Below are positions 10,267-20,000 of a stretch of DNA of 24,598 nucleotides, in pieces. Numbering within the stretch: position 1 is the first letter of the stretch; each line of letters opens with the position of its first letter. A program made the position numbers and the translations under genes. The DNA is from Acanthamoeba lenticulata (Eukaryota; Discosea; Longamoebia; Acanthamoebidae): positions 1 through 24,598 of the forward strand of contig NAVB01000946.1 in NCBI GenBank assembly GCA_002179805.1, given 5' to 3'. Under the pieces are notes generated by a model. That model was given only the letters and a program-made list of their open reading frames with translations. It ran no database searches and was not told the DNA's origin.

Positions 10267-10419
10267 GCTCAATCAAGCTCGTTCTTCTGTACAGCGGTAG
10301 AGCGGTAGAAACAGTGAAGAAACTCCCTCCCCACTCGCTCGCGACTCATCCACTCTTCTGCAGAAGAGAAGAGAAAGGGCAGACAGAAGAAGGACGACAT
10401 GGAGAAGGAAGCGAGAGCC

Positions 10420-10424
10420 AAAAA
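10420..10424 (-). terminator. Pol III terminator of the 5S rRNA gene
   Basis: Five T residues on the minus strand start two bases past the mature 3' end of the 5S rRNA (TATCCTCTTTTTGG). An oligo-T run is the standard RNA polymerase III stop signal, and its position fits exactly. Confidence 0.85.
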
Positions 10425-10425
10425 G

Positions 10426-10544
10426 AGGATACGACACGGTGGATTCCCGGGTGGTCGCCCACCCCAGTACTAACACCGCCTGGCGCAGCTTAACTTCGCT
10501 GTTCGGATGGGAAGCGGTGCTTTCTGCGCAGTATGGCCGTATCC
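10426..10544 (-). rRNA. 5S ribosomal RNA
   Basis: A complete 119-nt 5S rRNA gene. The minus strand begins GGATACGGCCATACTGCGCA and contains CCGATCC-type loop sequence as CCATCCGAACAGCGAAGTTAA, with the TTAGTACTGGGGTGGGCGAC region near the 3' end; it closes with GTCGTATCC. The 5' end GGATACGGC pairs with the 3' end GTCGTATCC to form helix I, with one G-U pair. The internal control region (A box and C box) needed for TFIIIA and Pol III is intact. From memory it matches Acanthamoeba castellanii 5S rRNA except for possibly one base in the 3' strand of helix I. It is a single copy here and not a tandem array. Confidence 0.97.
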
Positions 10545-10599
10545 ATCAGCTAATGGTATGCACAGCAACCGTAAAGCGAACGAGAGCAAGGGATTCTTG

Positions 10600-11547
10600 T
10601 TAGAGGGGACGTTGAGGTTCGTCATGCTCGGTGCCGCATGACAGGTCCTTCCATTCTTCTAGAGTGGCCAGCAGCTCTTCAAACTTGGCCTTGAGCCTGT
10701 GGTAGGCGTCGGTGCCCAGGGCGAGGCGCAGAGGCAGCGCCGGACGTCCAGCAGCAGAGCCTGAGCGGGTGAGCACGTCGACGATGCGCTGGGCGCCCTT
10801 GGCCGTGTCGCCTGGGTGCTTGCCGTCACAGCTGTGGAGGAAGGCCAGGTTGGCTCCGGCGGTCTGGTCGTAGTCGGCGATGTGGCGGGCCACGGAGAGG
10901 GCGTTGCTCTTGATGATGGGCGTCCGGAAGTAGCCCGGCTCGATGATGGTGACGGCGATCCCCAGCGGTGCCAGCTCGTGGTACAGCGCCTCTCCGATGG
11001 CCTCGAGCGCGAACTTGGTCGAGGCGTAGAGGCCGGAACCGGCAAAGGCCAAGTGGCCCGCCACGCTCCCGATGAGCGCAATGGTGCCCGAACCGCGAGC
11101 ACGCATGTGAGGCAGGAAGGCGCGAGTGACGTTGAGCAGGCCAAACACGTTCGTGTCGTACTGGGCCTGAGTCTCCTCAGGGCTGTGGCCAAGCGCGATG
11201 AAGTAAGGTCAAGGCAAGAAGGGCAAAGGTGGTTATGAACGGTACCTGGCGGCCTCTATGGCGCCCTGCAGAAAGATGCCCGCGTTGTTGACCAAGATGT
11301 CGACCCGGCCATAGACCTTCAAGGCCTCTTGAGCTAAAGCCTCAAGTTCTGGTAGTGGTTGTGTCACGTCCAACTTCATCGTGTGTGCGCCGGCTTCAGC
11401 CAGGTCTGCTAGCTTGGCCGGAGAGCGAGCGGTAGCGATGACTTTGTCCCCGCGCCTCAGCGCAGCGAGCACGAGCTCCCGGCCAAAGCCGGTCGAACAG
11501 CCGGTGATCAGCCACACGTTGCAGCTCTGGCTTTCACTTGCCATCAT
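10600..11547 (-). CDS. Short-chain dehydrogenase/reductase (classical SDR)
   Basis: NAD(P)(H)-dependent oxidoreductase; the substrate cannot be deduced. Two exons: 11547-11246 and 11182-10600, separated by a 63-bp intron that splits a Ser codon; 294 residues. The Rossmann fold signature TGCSTGFG is at residues 15-22 and NNAG at 87-90. The complete catalytic tetrad is present: Asn112 (DTNVFG), Ser140 (GSVAG), Tyr153 and Lys157 (YASTK). The post-catalytic PGYFRTP motif follows. ATARSPAKL after the second strand, with Arg in the adenosine pocket, suggests NADP(H) preference, as in many such enzymes. It resembles the broad bacterial-type oxidoreductase group (DTNVFG, LPHMRARGSGTI), so bacterial ancestry is possible. 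ATGATG at the start gives two candidate initiators; the first is used. Confidence 0.94.
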
Positions 11548-12024
11548 GATGTACCTGCGTGTTAAGTTATGCTTCCCAACGCATCAGACCAGCCCTTTTA
11601 ATACTCGCGAAAGCGGCGGACCAGGGCAGCGCTGACCAACCGTAACAAAATCGGGCTATTCCCGCTTGCCCGACAGGTCACAACTCATGCCACCAAGAGT
11701 GCCCTCTCTACAGAGAGAAACGGATCATATGAAGAGTACATCAATTAATTGCACCTGTGCCACAGTAAACTCCGTCCGTTGAAAGCGGAGTGGTGCTCTC
11801 GTTCAGGATGATCATTGGACGATTAATGGAAATCGGACAGATTGAAAATTCAAGGAAAGCGGAACAGCCAACCAAAACACTGCGCCTTTTGGAACCGTCC
11901 GCTTGTGATGGTAGGGCCTGGCACAACCAACCAGAGCAATAGGCCAGAAAGCCGTGCAGCAGGCCTCAAGAGGCAAGGGTAAAAGCACTTGCGCTCGTTC
12001 TGTCAAGCACCACTTCCTACTGCC
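11548..12024. other. Divergent intergenic region between SDR and KUP genes
   Basis: A 477-bp gap between the start codons of the minus-strand SDR and the plus-strand KUP gene, so it holds both promoters. Besides the TATA-like element near the SDR side, a short inverted repeat (ACTCCG ... CGGAGT, about 11768-11790) is visible. Short open frames in this gap have no recognisable content. No RNA gene was recognised. Confidence 0.5.
11594..11603 (-). promoter_or_regulatory. Candidate TATA box of the SDR gene
   Basis: The minus strand reads TATTAAAAGG about 50 bp upstream of the SDR start codon in otherwise mixed sequence. The spacing allows a transcription start about 30 bp downstream and a leader of about 20 nt. 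This is inferred from sequence and spacing only. Confidence 0.4.
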
Positions 12025-14746
12025 ATGAGCTTTGGCGGTAGAGCCGTAGAACACAGCGACTCCGATGCTGGGGAGTTCGTCGAGGTAAGCGCGCATAACA
12101 TATGCCCTATACGACGACCTCACCAATAGTAACAACATGACAGGAACCAGATGTTGAACTTGCAGCCGTAGCAAAGCGTAGCAAGGTGGAGCAAGGTTTC
12201 GACGACAGCGAGGACGAAGTGAAAAAGATGCCAGAAGAAGAAACGATGAGCACAGTCACGTACGACTCTGAAGATGACGCCGACGATGACCCTGAAAGAT
12301 TTACTCCCACGACGAAGCCCAAGGTGCGTCTTCTCATTCCATGCAATGAAGTGCTCTTCTCAAGGGTGTGGGCCTGCAGAAATCAAAAGCGATGGCGCCT
12401 ATCAGCTTCGCTTGGCTCACGATAAGCAGTCTTGGCGTCGTCTATGGTGACCTCGGCACCAGTCCGCTTTACACTTGGCCAACAATCTTGAGCAACCTGG
12501 GGACGTGGGAGGAAGAGGACCTCGTCGGAGCCATGTGCATCCTAGTTTACAGTCTGCTGGCCATCGTCACTATCAAATACGCCATCTTCGTCATGATGGC
12601 CGACAACAAGGGGGAAGGCGGCATTTTCGCCCTCACTTCGCTCGTTCCTCCCACGCGCAAGCATCTCAAGAAACTCAAGATGCGCAACGAGCAACCACCA
12701 TGGTGGCAGGTGTGGATCAAGCGAGCATGCATGACGCTGTGCATCATTGGCGCCGGCTTCATCTTGGGCGACGGCGCCATCACACCTGCCGTGTCGGTGC
12801 TCTCCGCCATTGAAGGCACGTCCGTGGATTTCTCCTCGCTTCCACTTGTGCTTCAGACTGACTGGCCACTCAACCATCAGGACTGGGCGTGGTCAACACG
12901 AGAGTGGTCGACTACGAGGTCATCTTGGGCATCACCATCCTCGGCCTATTGTTCATCAGCCAGCCCTTCGGCTCCTCCAGGATATCCCGCTTCTTCGGCC
13001 CGGTGATGTTGATCTGGTTCATCTTCATCGCGGGCGTGGGCATCTACAACATCGTCACGTTTGACTCAAGCGTCTTCCGCGCCTTCAATCCCGTGTGGGG
13101 CTACCGCTTCTTCGAGCGCAACGGGAAGAGAGGCTACGAGGCTCTCGGCGGCATCTGCCTGTGCTTCACGGGCGTCGAGGCGCTCTACGCCGATATGGGC
13201 CACTTTGGCAAGTGGCCGATCCGGACAGGATGGGTGCTTGTCGTGCTCCCTAGCGTGCTTATGAGCTACTTTGGCCAGGTACCCTGCATGAGGCTTGTGG
13301 CTTTCTCTTTGCGTCCATCCTCTCAAGGATATTCTCTTTTTACCAGTTGGCGTACGCGATCACCCATCCGGACTTCACGGGGCCCATCTTCTTCGCCAGT
13401 GTTCCTGACTCGCTCTACTGGCCCATGATCATCGTCGCCACCATCGCTGCCGTGATCGGCGCGCAGTCGCTGATCAGCGCCACCTTCTCGCTCATCTCTC
13501 AGGCCATGGGCTTGGACGCCTGTCCGCCGGTCAGCCTTCACCACACGGACCAGTCACTTCAGGGCCAGGTCTATGCTCCTGTTGGCAACTGGATCCTCAT
13601 GGCCACGGCCATCGGGCTCATCCTGTTCTTCCAGAGCTCAGGGGCTCTGGCCTCTGCCTTTGGTATCGCCGTAACGGGCACGATGGCCATCACGACGCTG
13701 ATCTTCGTGACGATGGTCATCCTCCGATGGCGCTGGAGCGCTTTCGCTGTCGTTCCCATCGGCGCGTGCTTCTTCTTCGTAGAGATGGTCTACTTCTCCG
13801 CCAACATGACCAAGTTCAACGATGGCGGCTGGGTGGCGCTCCTGCTGGCGGCAGTGGCAATCCTGTTCATGGGCTCGTGGCGTTTGGGCAAGACCGACGT
13901 ACAGCGCACGTTGGCGGCCAAGGCCTCTCCCAAGTCCTTGCGCGATGTCGTCCGTGCGTTGCTCGAGCTATTGACCAAGCATTGGTGCCTGACAAAGTCT
14001 CTATTGGGCCCAACGCAGGATGGGCGAACGACATCAATGTGCCGCGCGTGGCGGGTACAGGCGTGTTCTTGGGCGGCGAAGAGGAGACCGTGCCCAAGGC
14101 GCTGCTCCAGCACTTTAAGCTCCACAAGTCGCTGCCTGCTTCGGTGGTCGTGGTGGTGACCAAGACCATCGACCTGCCGCGCATCAATCCCGAGGCTCAC
14201 CTGTCGTGCCGTACCATCGGCCCCGGCCTGGTCAAGCTCACCGTGAGGTGTGCCCTCCTCGCGTCTTGAACCAGAAGAAGAAGCTAATCAATCTTCGTAA
14301 CTCCTTGTGTTGTCGACGACAGGCGTGGGTTTGTTGAGCGAAGAAGCGACACAGGCGAGATCCTGCAGCAAGCCGAGAACCTGGGCGTGCTCAAGCCGGA
14401 CAAATCGTCGCCGCACTTCTTCTACCTCATCTCGCGCCAGACCGTGGTCCTGCGCCAGGCTCGCCGCCTCTGGACCCGCGCGCGGTACGCCTTCTCCGCA
14501 CGTGTTTTGTGCATTTCGGCCGATTGCTCACCAGCCTGTGTGCACCACGTTGTGGCACACAGGCTGGGGCTGTACAACTTCATGGTCATGAACGCGCGCC
14601 CACCAGCCTGCGTGTCGATGGTCATCCCGCACCACCAACGCGTGGAGTACCACTCAGCCCTGCCGATCTCGAAGCCCTTCCCCGGCAACAACTTCATCAG
14701 CCGCTTCATCAACGGCGGTGACGCCGATCACCGGCCCCAGAGCTAG
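12025..14746 (+). CDS. KUP/HAK/KT family potassium transporter
   Basis: Multi-spanning plasma-membrane K+ transporter, likely K+/H+ symport as in characterised relatives. Exons: 12025-12084, 12144-12323, 12380-12819, 12903-13278, 13347-13953, 14019-14247, 14323-14484, 14563-14746; about 745 residues, within the family range. The N-terminal 80 residues are cytosolic and acidic (DSEDE, SEDDADDD). The family hallmark GVVYGDLGTSPLYT is at about residues 99-112, followed by hydrophobic helices including FILGDGAITPAVSVLSA, GPVMLIWF, GVEALYADMGHFG and FGIAVTGTMAITT. The C-terminal cytosolic part has RVAGTGVFL, as in bacterial Kup and plant HAK proteins. The third intron (12820-12902, donor GTCCGT, acceptor GAG) is the least certain junction; the frame changes there, and a frameshift is the alternative. 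Exon 3 could start at 12365 instead of 12380. Confidence 0.93.
14531..14567 (+). repeat. Perfect inverted repeat spanning the 3' splice site of the last KUP intron
   Basis: Arms 14531-14542 (CCAGCCTGTGTG) and 14556-14567 (CACACAGGCTGG) are perfectly complementary over 12 bp. Inside them, CCAC (14545-14548) and GTGG (14552-14555) form a second stem around a GTT loop. The acceptor AG used for the last KUP exon (14561-14562) lies within the right arm, so the transcript would carry the splice site inside a strong hairpin. Confidence 0.85.
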
Positions 14747-14834
14747 CTAGTGGCTCCATGAGGTTGCCGCCTGAGCCCCGTTTGTGTTTGCCAAAGGAAA
14801 AAAGAACAAGAGAGTTTACATGTAACGAACGGTA
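14747..14834. other. Convergent 3' gap between KUP and the SPIN90-like gene
   Basis: Only 88 bp separate the stop codons of two convergent genes, so their 3' untranslated regions and cleavage sites must be very compact or overlap. No AATAAA signal was recognised on either strand. Confidence 0.5.
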
Positions 14835-16887
14835 TCAGTGCGAGTGCTGGAGGAAGGGGCACGCCTCGAAGATGGCCGACGCCTTGAGCGCCAGCGGCCC
14901 CAGCGTTTGGTCGTCCTCCACCTGGTCCAGTACGCAACCAACACGAGTTTGCAACACGTCAGTTTGCACGGCCAACGGCCAACGCCCTTGCCCTTCTTCC
15001 CCCGGACCTTGATGAGGCGCAGCAGGAAGGCCGACAGCTCGTTGCGTCGGTGGATGTGCCGCGGGTAGTCGCTGTTGACCAGCAGGAGGCGCAGGACCTC
15101 CAGGTACAGCTCGGCCAGCTTGGCGTCCGATGTGTCGGTCACCTCGCGCATGACGATCTCCACGAGCACCTTCAGGTCGTTGGTGAAGAAGAAGTCCTTG
15201 GCCGTCGTTGGGTGGGAGAAAATGTCCCGCAGCAGCTTGACCAGCGGCGGAATCACCTCGCGCACCTCTGTCGACCACGAAACATACACACAAACGAGGT
15301 GAGCTCCTCGAGCCGCGCCTGTTAATGCATCGGCGCAGGGGGAGAGAGACCTCGGTTAAAGGCGATGATAAAGATCTGGCCCAGCTCGCCCAGGTCCTGC
15401 CCGTTGATGGCCTCCAGCCGCGCGATCACGGGATTGTGGGCCGGATCGGCCGACTCGAACTGCAGGTTGACCGAGACCTGCGGCGGCAGCAGCAACACGG
15501 CGAGCAGACGTGAGGTGGTGAGATCGAGCTCGACCCAGCCGAGTCCAAAGGTCAGAGGCGGGGTACGAGGGCCATGAGGGCGGCGTCGTGAATGGCTTTG
15601 ATGGCGAGCGGGTCGTCGATCTCGGGGTCGTAGGTGATGATCGATACCACTTGGTCCACCAGGTCGTAGTCCAGTTGGCCTGCGTGGGGCCCCGTTGTGC
15701 GCACAGAAGATTCCCTCCACCGTGAGGCCACGCAGCCAAGTGAGGCAGAGGCAAGTGGGGGAAGCGGGACCTATGGCGGCGGGCGGGAGGGCGCGCGGAT
15801 GTGCGCAGATCCGGGAGAGGATCGTCAGGTCGTAGAAGAGGCGCTCAAAGTCATCTGTACACCAAAGCCAATTTGGTTGTTACATAAACATTAATAAAAA
15901 CAATTATTCATTTTTTGGAAACTGAGGCCGAGTGGTACCGCGCTGGGCCAGGTCGGGGGTGAGCCATTGCGAGAGCGACTGCGCGATGGCCGGGAAGACT
16001 GCCGGCTGGTGCTGCCCGACGAGCAGCAGCGCTCGGACCGCCGCGACGTGCGTCTCGCGCTGTGCGGCCGGGTCATGTGCCTCGCTCTCGTCCTCCTCCG
16101 CGTGGATGGCTCCATGTCGCAACTCGACCAGGCGCCGAGCCAGGTAGTGCGCTGCGCGGCAGCCGTCGGCGGCGATGTCGGCGGCGATGGCGGCGCCACT
16201 GTCGGGCGCCTGCTCGAGCGACTGGACCAGCGCCTGGATGCCCGCGGCCTCGGCCAGCTCGACAGGCGGCTGGCCAGGCTCGAGCACGAGCTCAAAGCCA
16301 CCGGTAAAGTCCTCTTGTGGCTGCTCCTCGGCCGGGTGGCGGTGTACGTCGGCGTCGACAACAAAGTCGATGTCGGGCACAGGCGGCGGGAGGTCGTTCT
16401 CCTGCTCGCGCCGGTTGGCCTCGAGCTGGGCCTCGATCCGGGCCTGGAGCTGCTGGTTCTCGTCCTCGAGCTGCTCGCACTGCGCCTGGCTCTGCCGCAG
16501 CATATCCAACAGACGCCACTTGGGCACGCGGCGCAGGTCCTGGCCGTAGTGGTCCAGGTAGTTGTGTCCATCATCGGCCTCTTCCGAGTTGTAGTGGTCC
16601 TGGTAGCGGGGCGAGACTGGGATAGGAGCGCTGCCGTACGCGACGGGCGGCTGCGTCGATGTCGGGTACTGTTGCGGTGGATGAAGGAGGCTCAGCTGGC
16701 CCAACTGCGCCGCAATATCGGTCCCAACCGTGGGGGCAGCCCCTCCTCCATAAATCGAACCCCCTGCTGCGGGAGGATAGGAGGGGTAGCCGGGTGGCGC
16801 GTGCGGCTGCGCCATGTACTGCGAGTAGGGCGGCTGTTGGCCCCCCACGTACCCGCCCTGCCCGTAGAAGGGCCCACTGCCGCTCAT
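14835..16887 (-). CDS. SPIN90/Dip1/Ldb17-type Arp2/3 activator
   Basis: Family members bind and activate Arp2/3 complex without a mother filament, seeding linear actin filaments. Exons 5' to 3': 16887-15939, 15854-15771, 15679-15567, 15477-15351, 15267-15008, 14921-14835; 539 residues. The C-terminal half fits the SPIN90/Ldb17 leucine-rich domain (formerly DUF2013): NLQFESAD, an LEAINGQDLGELGQIF segment, and FFFTNDLKVLVEIVMREV (TNDL about residues 453-456), followed by LAELYLEVLRLLLVNSDY. The N-terminal 100 residues are rich in Gly, Pro, Tyr and Gln (GYPSYPP, QQPPYSQY), without an SH3 domain such as mammalian SPIN90 carries. A coiled coil is likely at about 125-163 (LEDENQQLQARIEAQLEANRR). 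Identification is from remembered domain conservation and is firmest for the TNDL region. Confidence 0.84.
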
Positions 16888-17040
16888 CTTTTTATTGATC
16901 TCTGCGGGAAATGAGTGAGGAAAAGCAGTCGGTACGATATTTGAAGAATGAACGCTGGTATTCGAAGAAATTGAATTTTCAAGCTAAGAAGACATTCCAA
17001 GGCAGAAGATTTACATCAACGGCTAGGTGTAGAGGTAGAG
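16888..17040. promoter_or_regulatory. Shared divergent promoter region of the SPIN90-like and Snf2 genes
   Basis: 153 bp separate the two oppositely directed start codons, so both promoters lie here. The centre is A-rich compared with the flanking coding sequence. No specific element was recognised. An out-of-frame ATG on the plus strand at 16911 would lie upstream of the Snf2 start if it is in the leader. Confidence 0.45.
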
Positions 17041-20000
17041 ATGAAGAGTCGGGGAGGTGGTTCCTCGAGGAGAGGACGCCCGTCTGCCCACCTTTTCCCA
17101 CCCCTCCATGTGATTAATTCAATTGGGGATTCGGTAACGGGCACGTCACCAGGCCGAACGACCACCAGCGGCAGCACCACACCTTCGCGCAATGGAGGCT
17201 CCTCTTCCTCTAGCTCTTCCTTGTCCACCAAGCGGCGCACTTCTCCGCCCCCCTCGCGTCGTGAAATCAATCTAGAGGATGTTGATGGCTCGGTTGAGTC
17301 CATCGAGTCCTATTCAGAATCTGGCACGAGCACCACGTCGGATGCCACCGCTTCCCACAGGCGGCGGCACTCTGCCACGACGAGCTTCCTCATCCCCAAG
17401 ACGACACCTGCCGCCAGCACTTCCCCGCGCCGCAGCTCCTCTCATGGTGACGCGTCATCGCCTCCGCCTGCCGCACGTACCCACGAAGAGGACGACATCT
17501 GCAGCTCATCAAGCGATGAAGGCGATAACGATGATCGTGGGGCAGTGGCAGTTTCGCGCACGTCGGTGACCAGGACAAGCCCGAGCCCTGCGCCGAGGCA
17601 ATCACCGCAGCAAGCCAGTGGTCGAGGCAGGGCGGCCGCGCCGACCAACACAGTCAGCACTGGTGCCACGAACGCCACCACGAGAAGGCGGCCACATGAA
17701 GACAAACCCGCCGGTGGTCCTCCGTCCCCACGCCGTGCGGTCATCTACGTGGCCGCCTCGGATTCATCGACGTCCATCTCCACTTTGTCGTCCTCATCGG
17801 CTTCCACCCCGTCGGCCCCATTCCCACAACCGCAACCGCAGCCGCAGCCGTCGACCAAGCAGTCGCTTCACAGACAGCCAACGACACACGACTGGCAGCA
17901 AACCTCGTCCTCGTCCGCCTCGACACCGTCGGCGCCGTTCCCGCCGGCGGCCCATTCGTTGATCATGCCCTCGCCCTCGCCTCGCGGCACCGGTGGCGGA
18001 GGCAGCACGTCCGCTGGTGGAGGCTCCAGCGCCGCGGCGGCCGGGCGAGTGGCGCAGTTTGCTGATAGCGGCTCGAGCTACTTGTGGACCTACGCCGAGT
18101 CCTTTGAGAGCGACTCCTATCGCCTCTTTCCCAAGGACCAAGAGGACGGAGATGATGACGAAGAGGACGACCATGGTGATGAACACCACGAAGACTACCA
18201 TGAAGAAGGGGGAGAAGAGGAGACCGACGAGTTGACTCAGCTCCGGACTGCTGCCGGCCAACCGACCATCAACTCGACCACCGCTACGACGACCACGACG
18301 GCAGCCACAACAAAGAAAACCGCCAAGACTCGGGAGGATGACAAAGTTGAGGCGGAGGACAAGAAGCTCCTTGTCTACCAAATGGATACGATCAAGGACG
18401 ATGTAGAAGAGAGCGAGGTCTTGCTGCGCGATGAAGATCAGATTGAAAACGATGGTGATGGCGCGGGAGGGAGCGCCAACAGCAGCGGCAGCAGCTGGCG
18501 AGTCATGTTCTCCATGGCGTCGCCAGAGAAGCGCCGCGCGCGGGCCGTGCTCGCCGAGTTGGAGACCGTGGCCGACGGCTCGTCATCGGGACGCTGCGGC
18601 ACCGAGGGCCTCCCGCCGGCTCACGCGGGCGAGGGCGACAGTCCAACGGACCTCCTGTTGGTGCCCGCCACGGCAGCCCAACCTAGCCCGAGCCAAGGCT
18701 CAGCCGCGGCTGCAGTCACAGCCAAGGCCGCCCCGGTGGCGCCGGGCGTCGTGGAGAAACCAAAGGCGGCTCAGGACGGGGCGACGATGGCATGGACGCG
18801 AACGAAGCGGTCGAGCGCCCCACCGCCGATCGCCGAGGAGGAGGAAGAGTCAAGCAGCACAGAGAATGACGAGGATGAGGACTTCGTGAAGCGGTCCGAC
18901 GCGTCGTCTCGCAAGGGCGCCAGGAGCAGGAAGCGGAGGAGCAGTAGCGCCTCGAGTGCCACGATAGCACCAACGACCACAACGGCCCCAGCAGCAGCTG
19001 CGGAAGCTAAGCCGGCCCCGCTCGTCTTCTCGGTCGAAGATGACTCGCTCCCGTGGCCCGAAACTTCTGCTGCGCCTGCTGCGACCACCAAGGTGGTTTC
19101 GCCTCCATCATTGCGCAAGCCCACGCCGACAACGACGGTATCATCAACATCATCGACCACGGCCCAGACGCCCAAGAAGTTGGGGGCGCTTCGACGCGGG
19201 AAGCAGAAGGTGGCGCCTTCTGCAGGTTCTACCACGTCGACGACAACGACAACGACGACGACGGCAGTGCCGATAACCGGAGAGGCCACGCCAAAGAAGT
19301 CACCGCCGCCCAAGTCCCCCCTTCCGAGGCCCAAACCGTCGCCCCAGCTGTCGGTCGCGCGAGTGCCGCCCTCGCCGCAGCAGCTCGCCAAGGTGGGCAC
19401 GGCGGTCCCGCGGCCGGCCACCAGCAAAGCTGCTGCGACGCCCACGGGCAAGGTCACGCCGCCTCTGCCGCACCGGCCTTCGCCAACGGCGACGGCCAAG
19501 GTAGCTACGACGATCACAGCCTACATGACGCCCGTGGCGCGCAAGTCTTCCACCCGAAGCGAGAAGAAGCGGCGGTGGGTCGTCATCTCAGACGACGAAA
19601 GTGACAAGGATGAGGACGAAGACGAACCGGCGTCGCCCTATCGGGTCACTTCCATCTTCTCGTCGTTCCTCCGTGGTGACCGCAGTCCCGCCGCCGCCGC
19701 CGCCGCCAAGACGCCGTCGACCTCGCGCCCGGAGCAGTTGCCGGCCTCTTCGACACGGGAACAAGTCCCGCCACCAGCACCGACAACGGCAACCAAGGCC
19801 ACAACCACCAATACTACTGCGACGTCAACCACGGGCGGTGCCAATAAGCGCCGACGCACGGCAGCGGCGAAGGAGGAACCTCCCGTGGTGCTGCTCAATC
19901 TGGTGGACTCTCAAAGTCAGTCCGCCGATCATCTTCATCAGCAACCAACCCCTCGTGCCCCTGTTTCTACGGCCAAGGACCAGGTCAACAAGGAGAAGGA

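Noticed and set aside
11741..12174. Minus-strand open frames in the SDR-KUP gap
   Set aside because: They are short, lack conserved content and overlap KUP exon 1 or its upstream region; there is no splice or family support.
12889..13428. A separate, truncated potassium-transporter gene starting near 12889
   Set aside because: The two frames cover consecutive, non-overlapping parts of one KUP protein, so an intron or a frameshift explains them better than two genes.
16730..16770. GGGTTCGATTT resembling a tRNA T-arm on the minus strand
   Set aside because: It lies in the coding frame of the SPIN90-like exon, and no acceptor stem, D-arm or anticodon arm can be placed around it.
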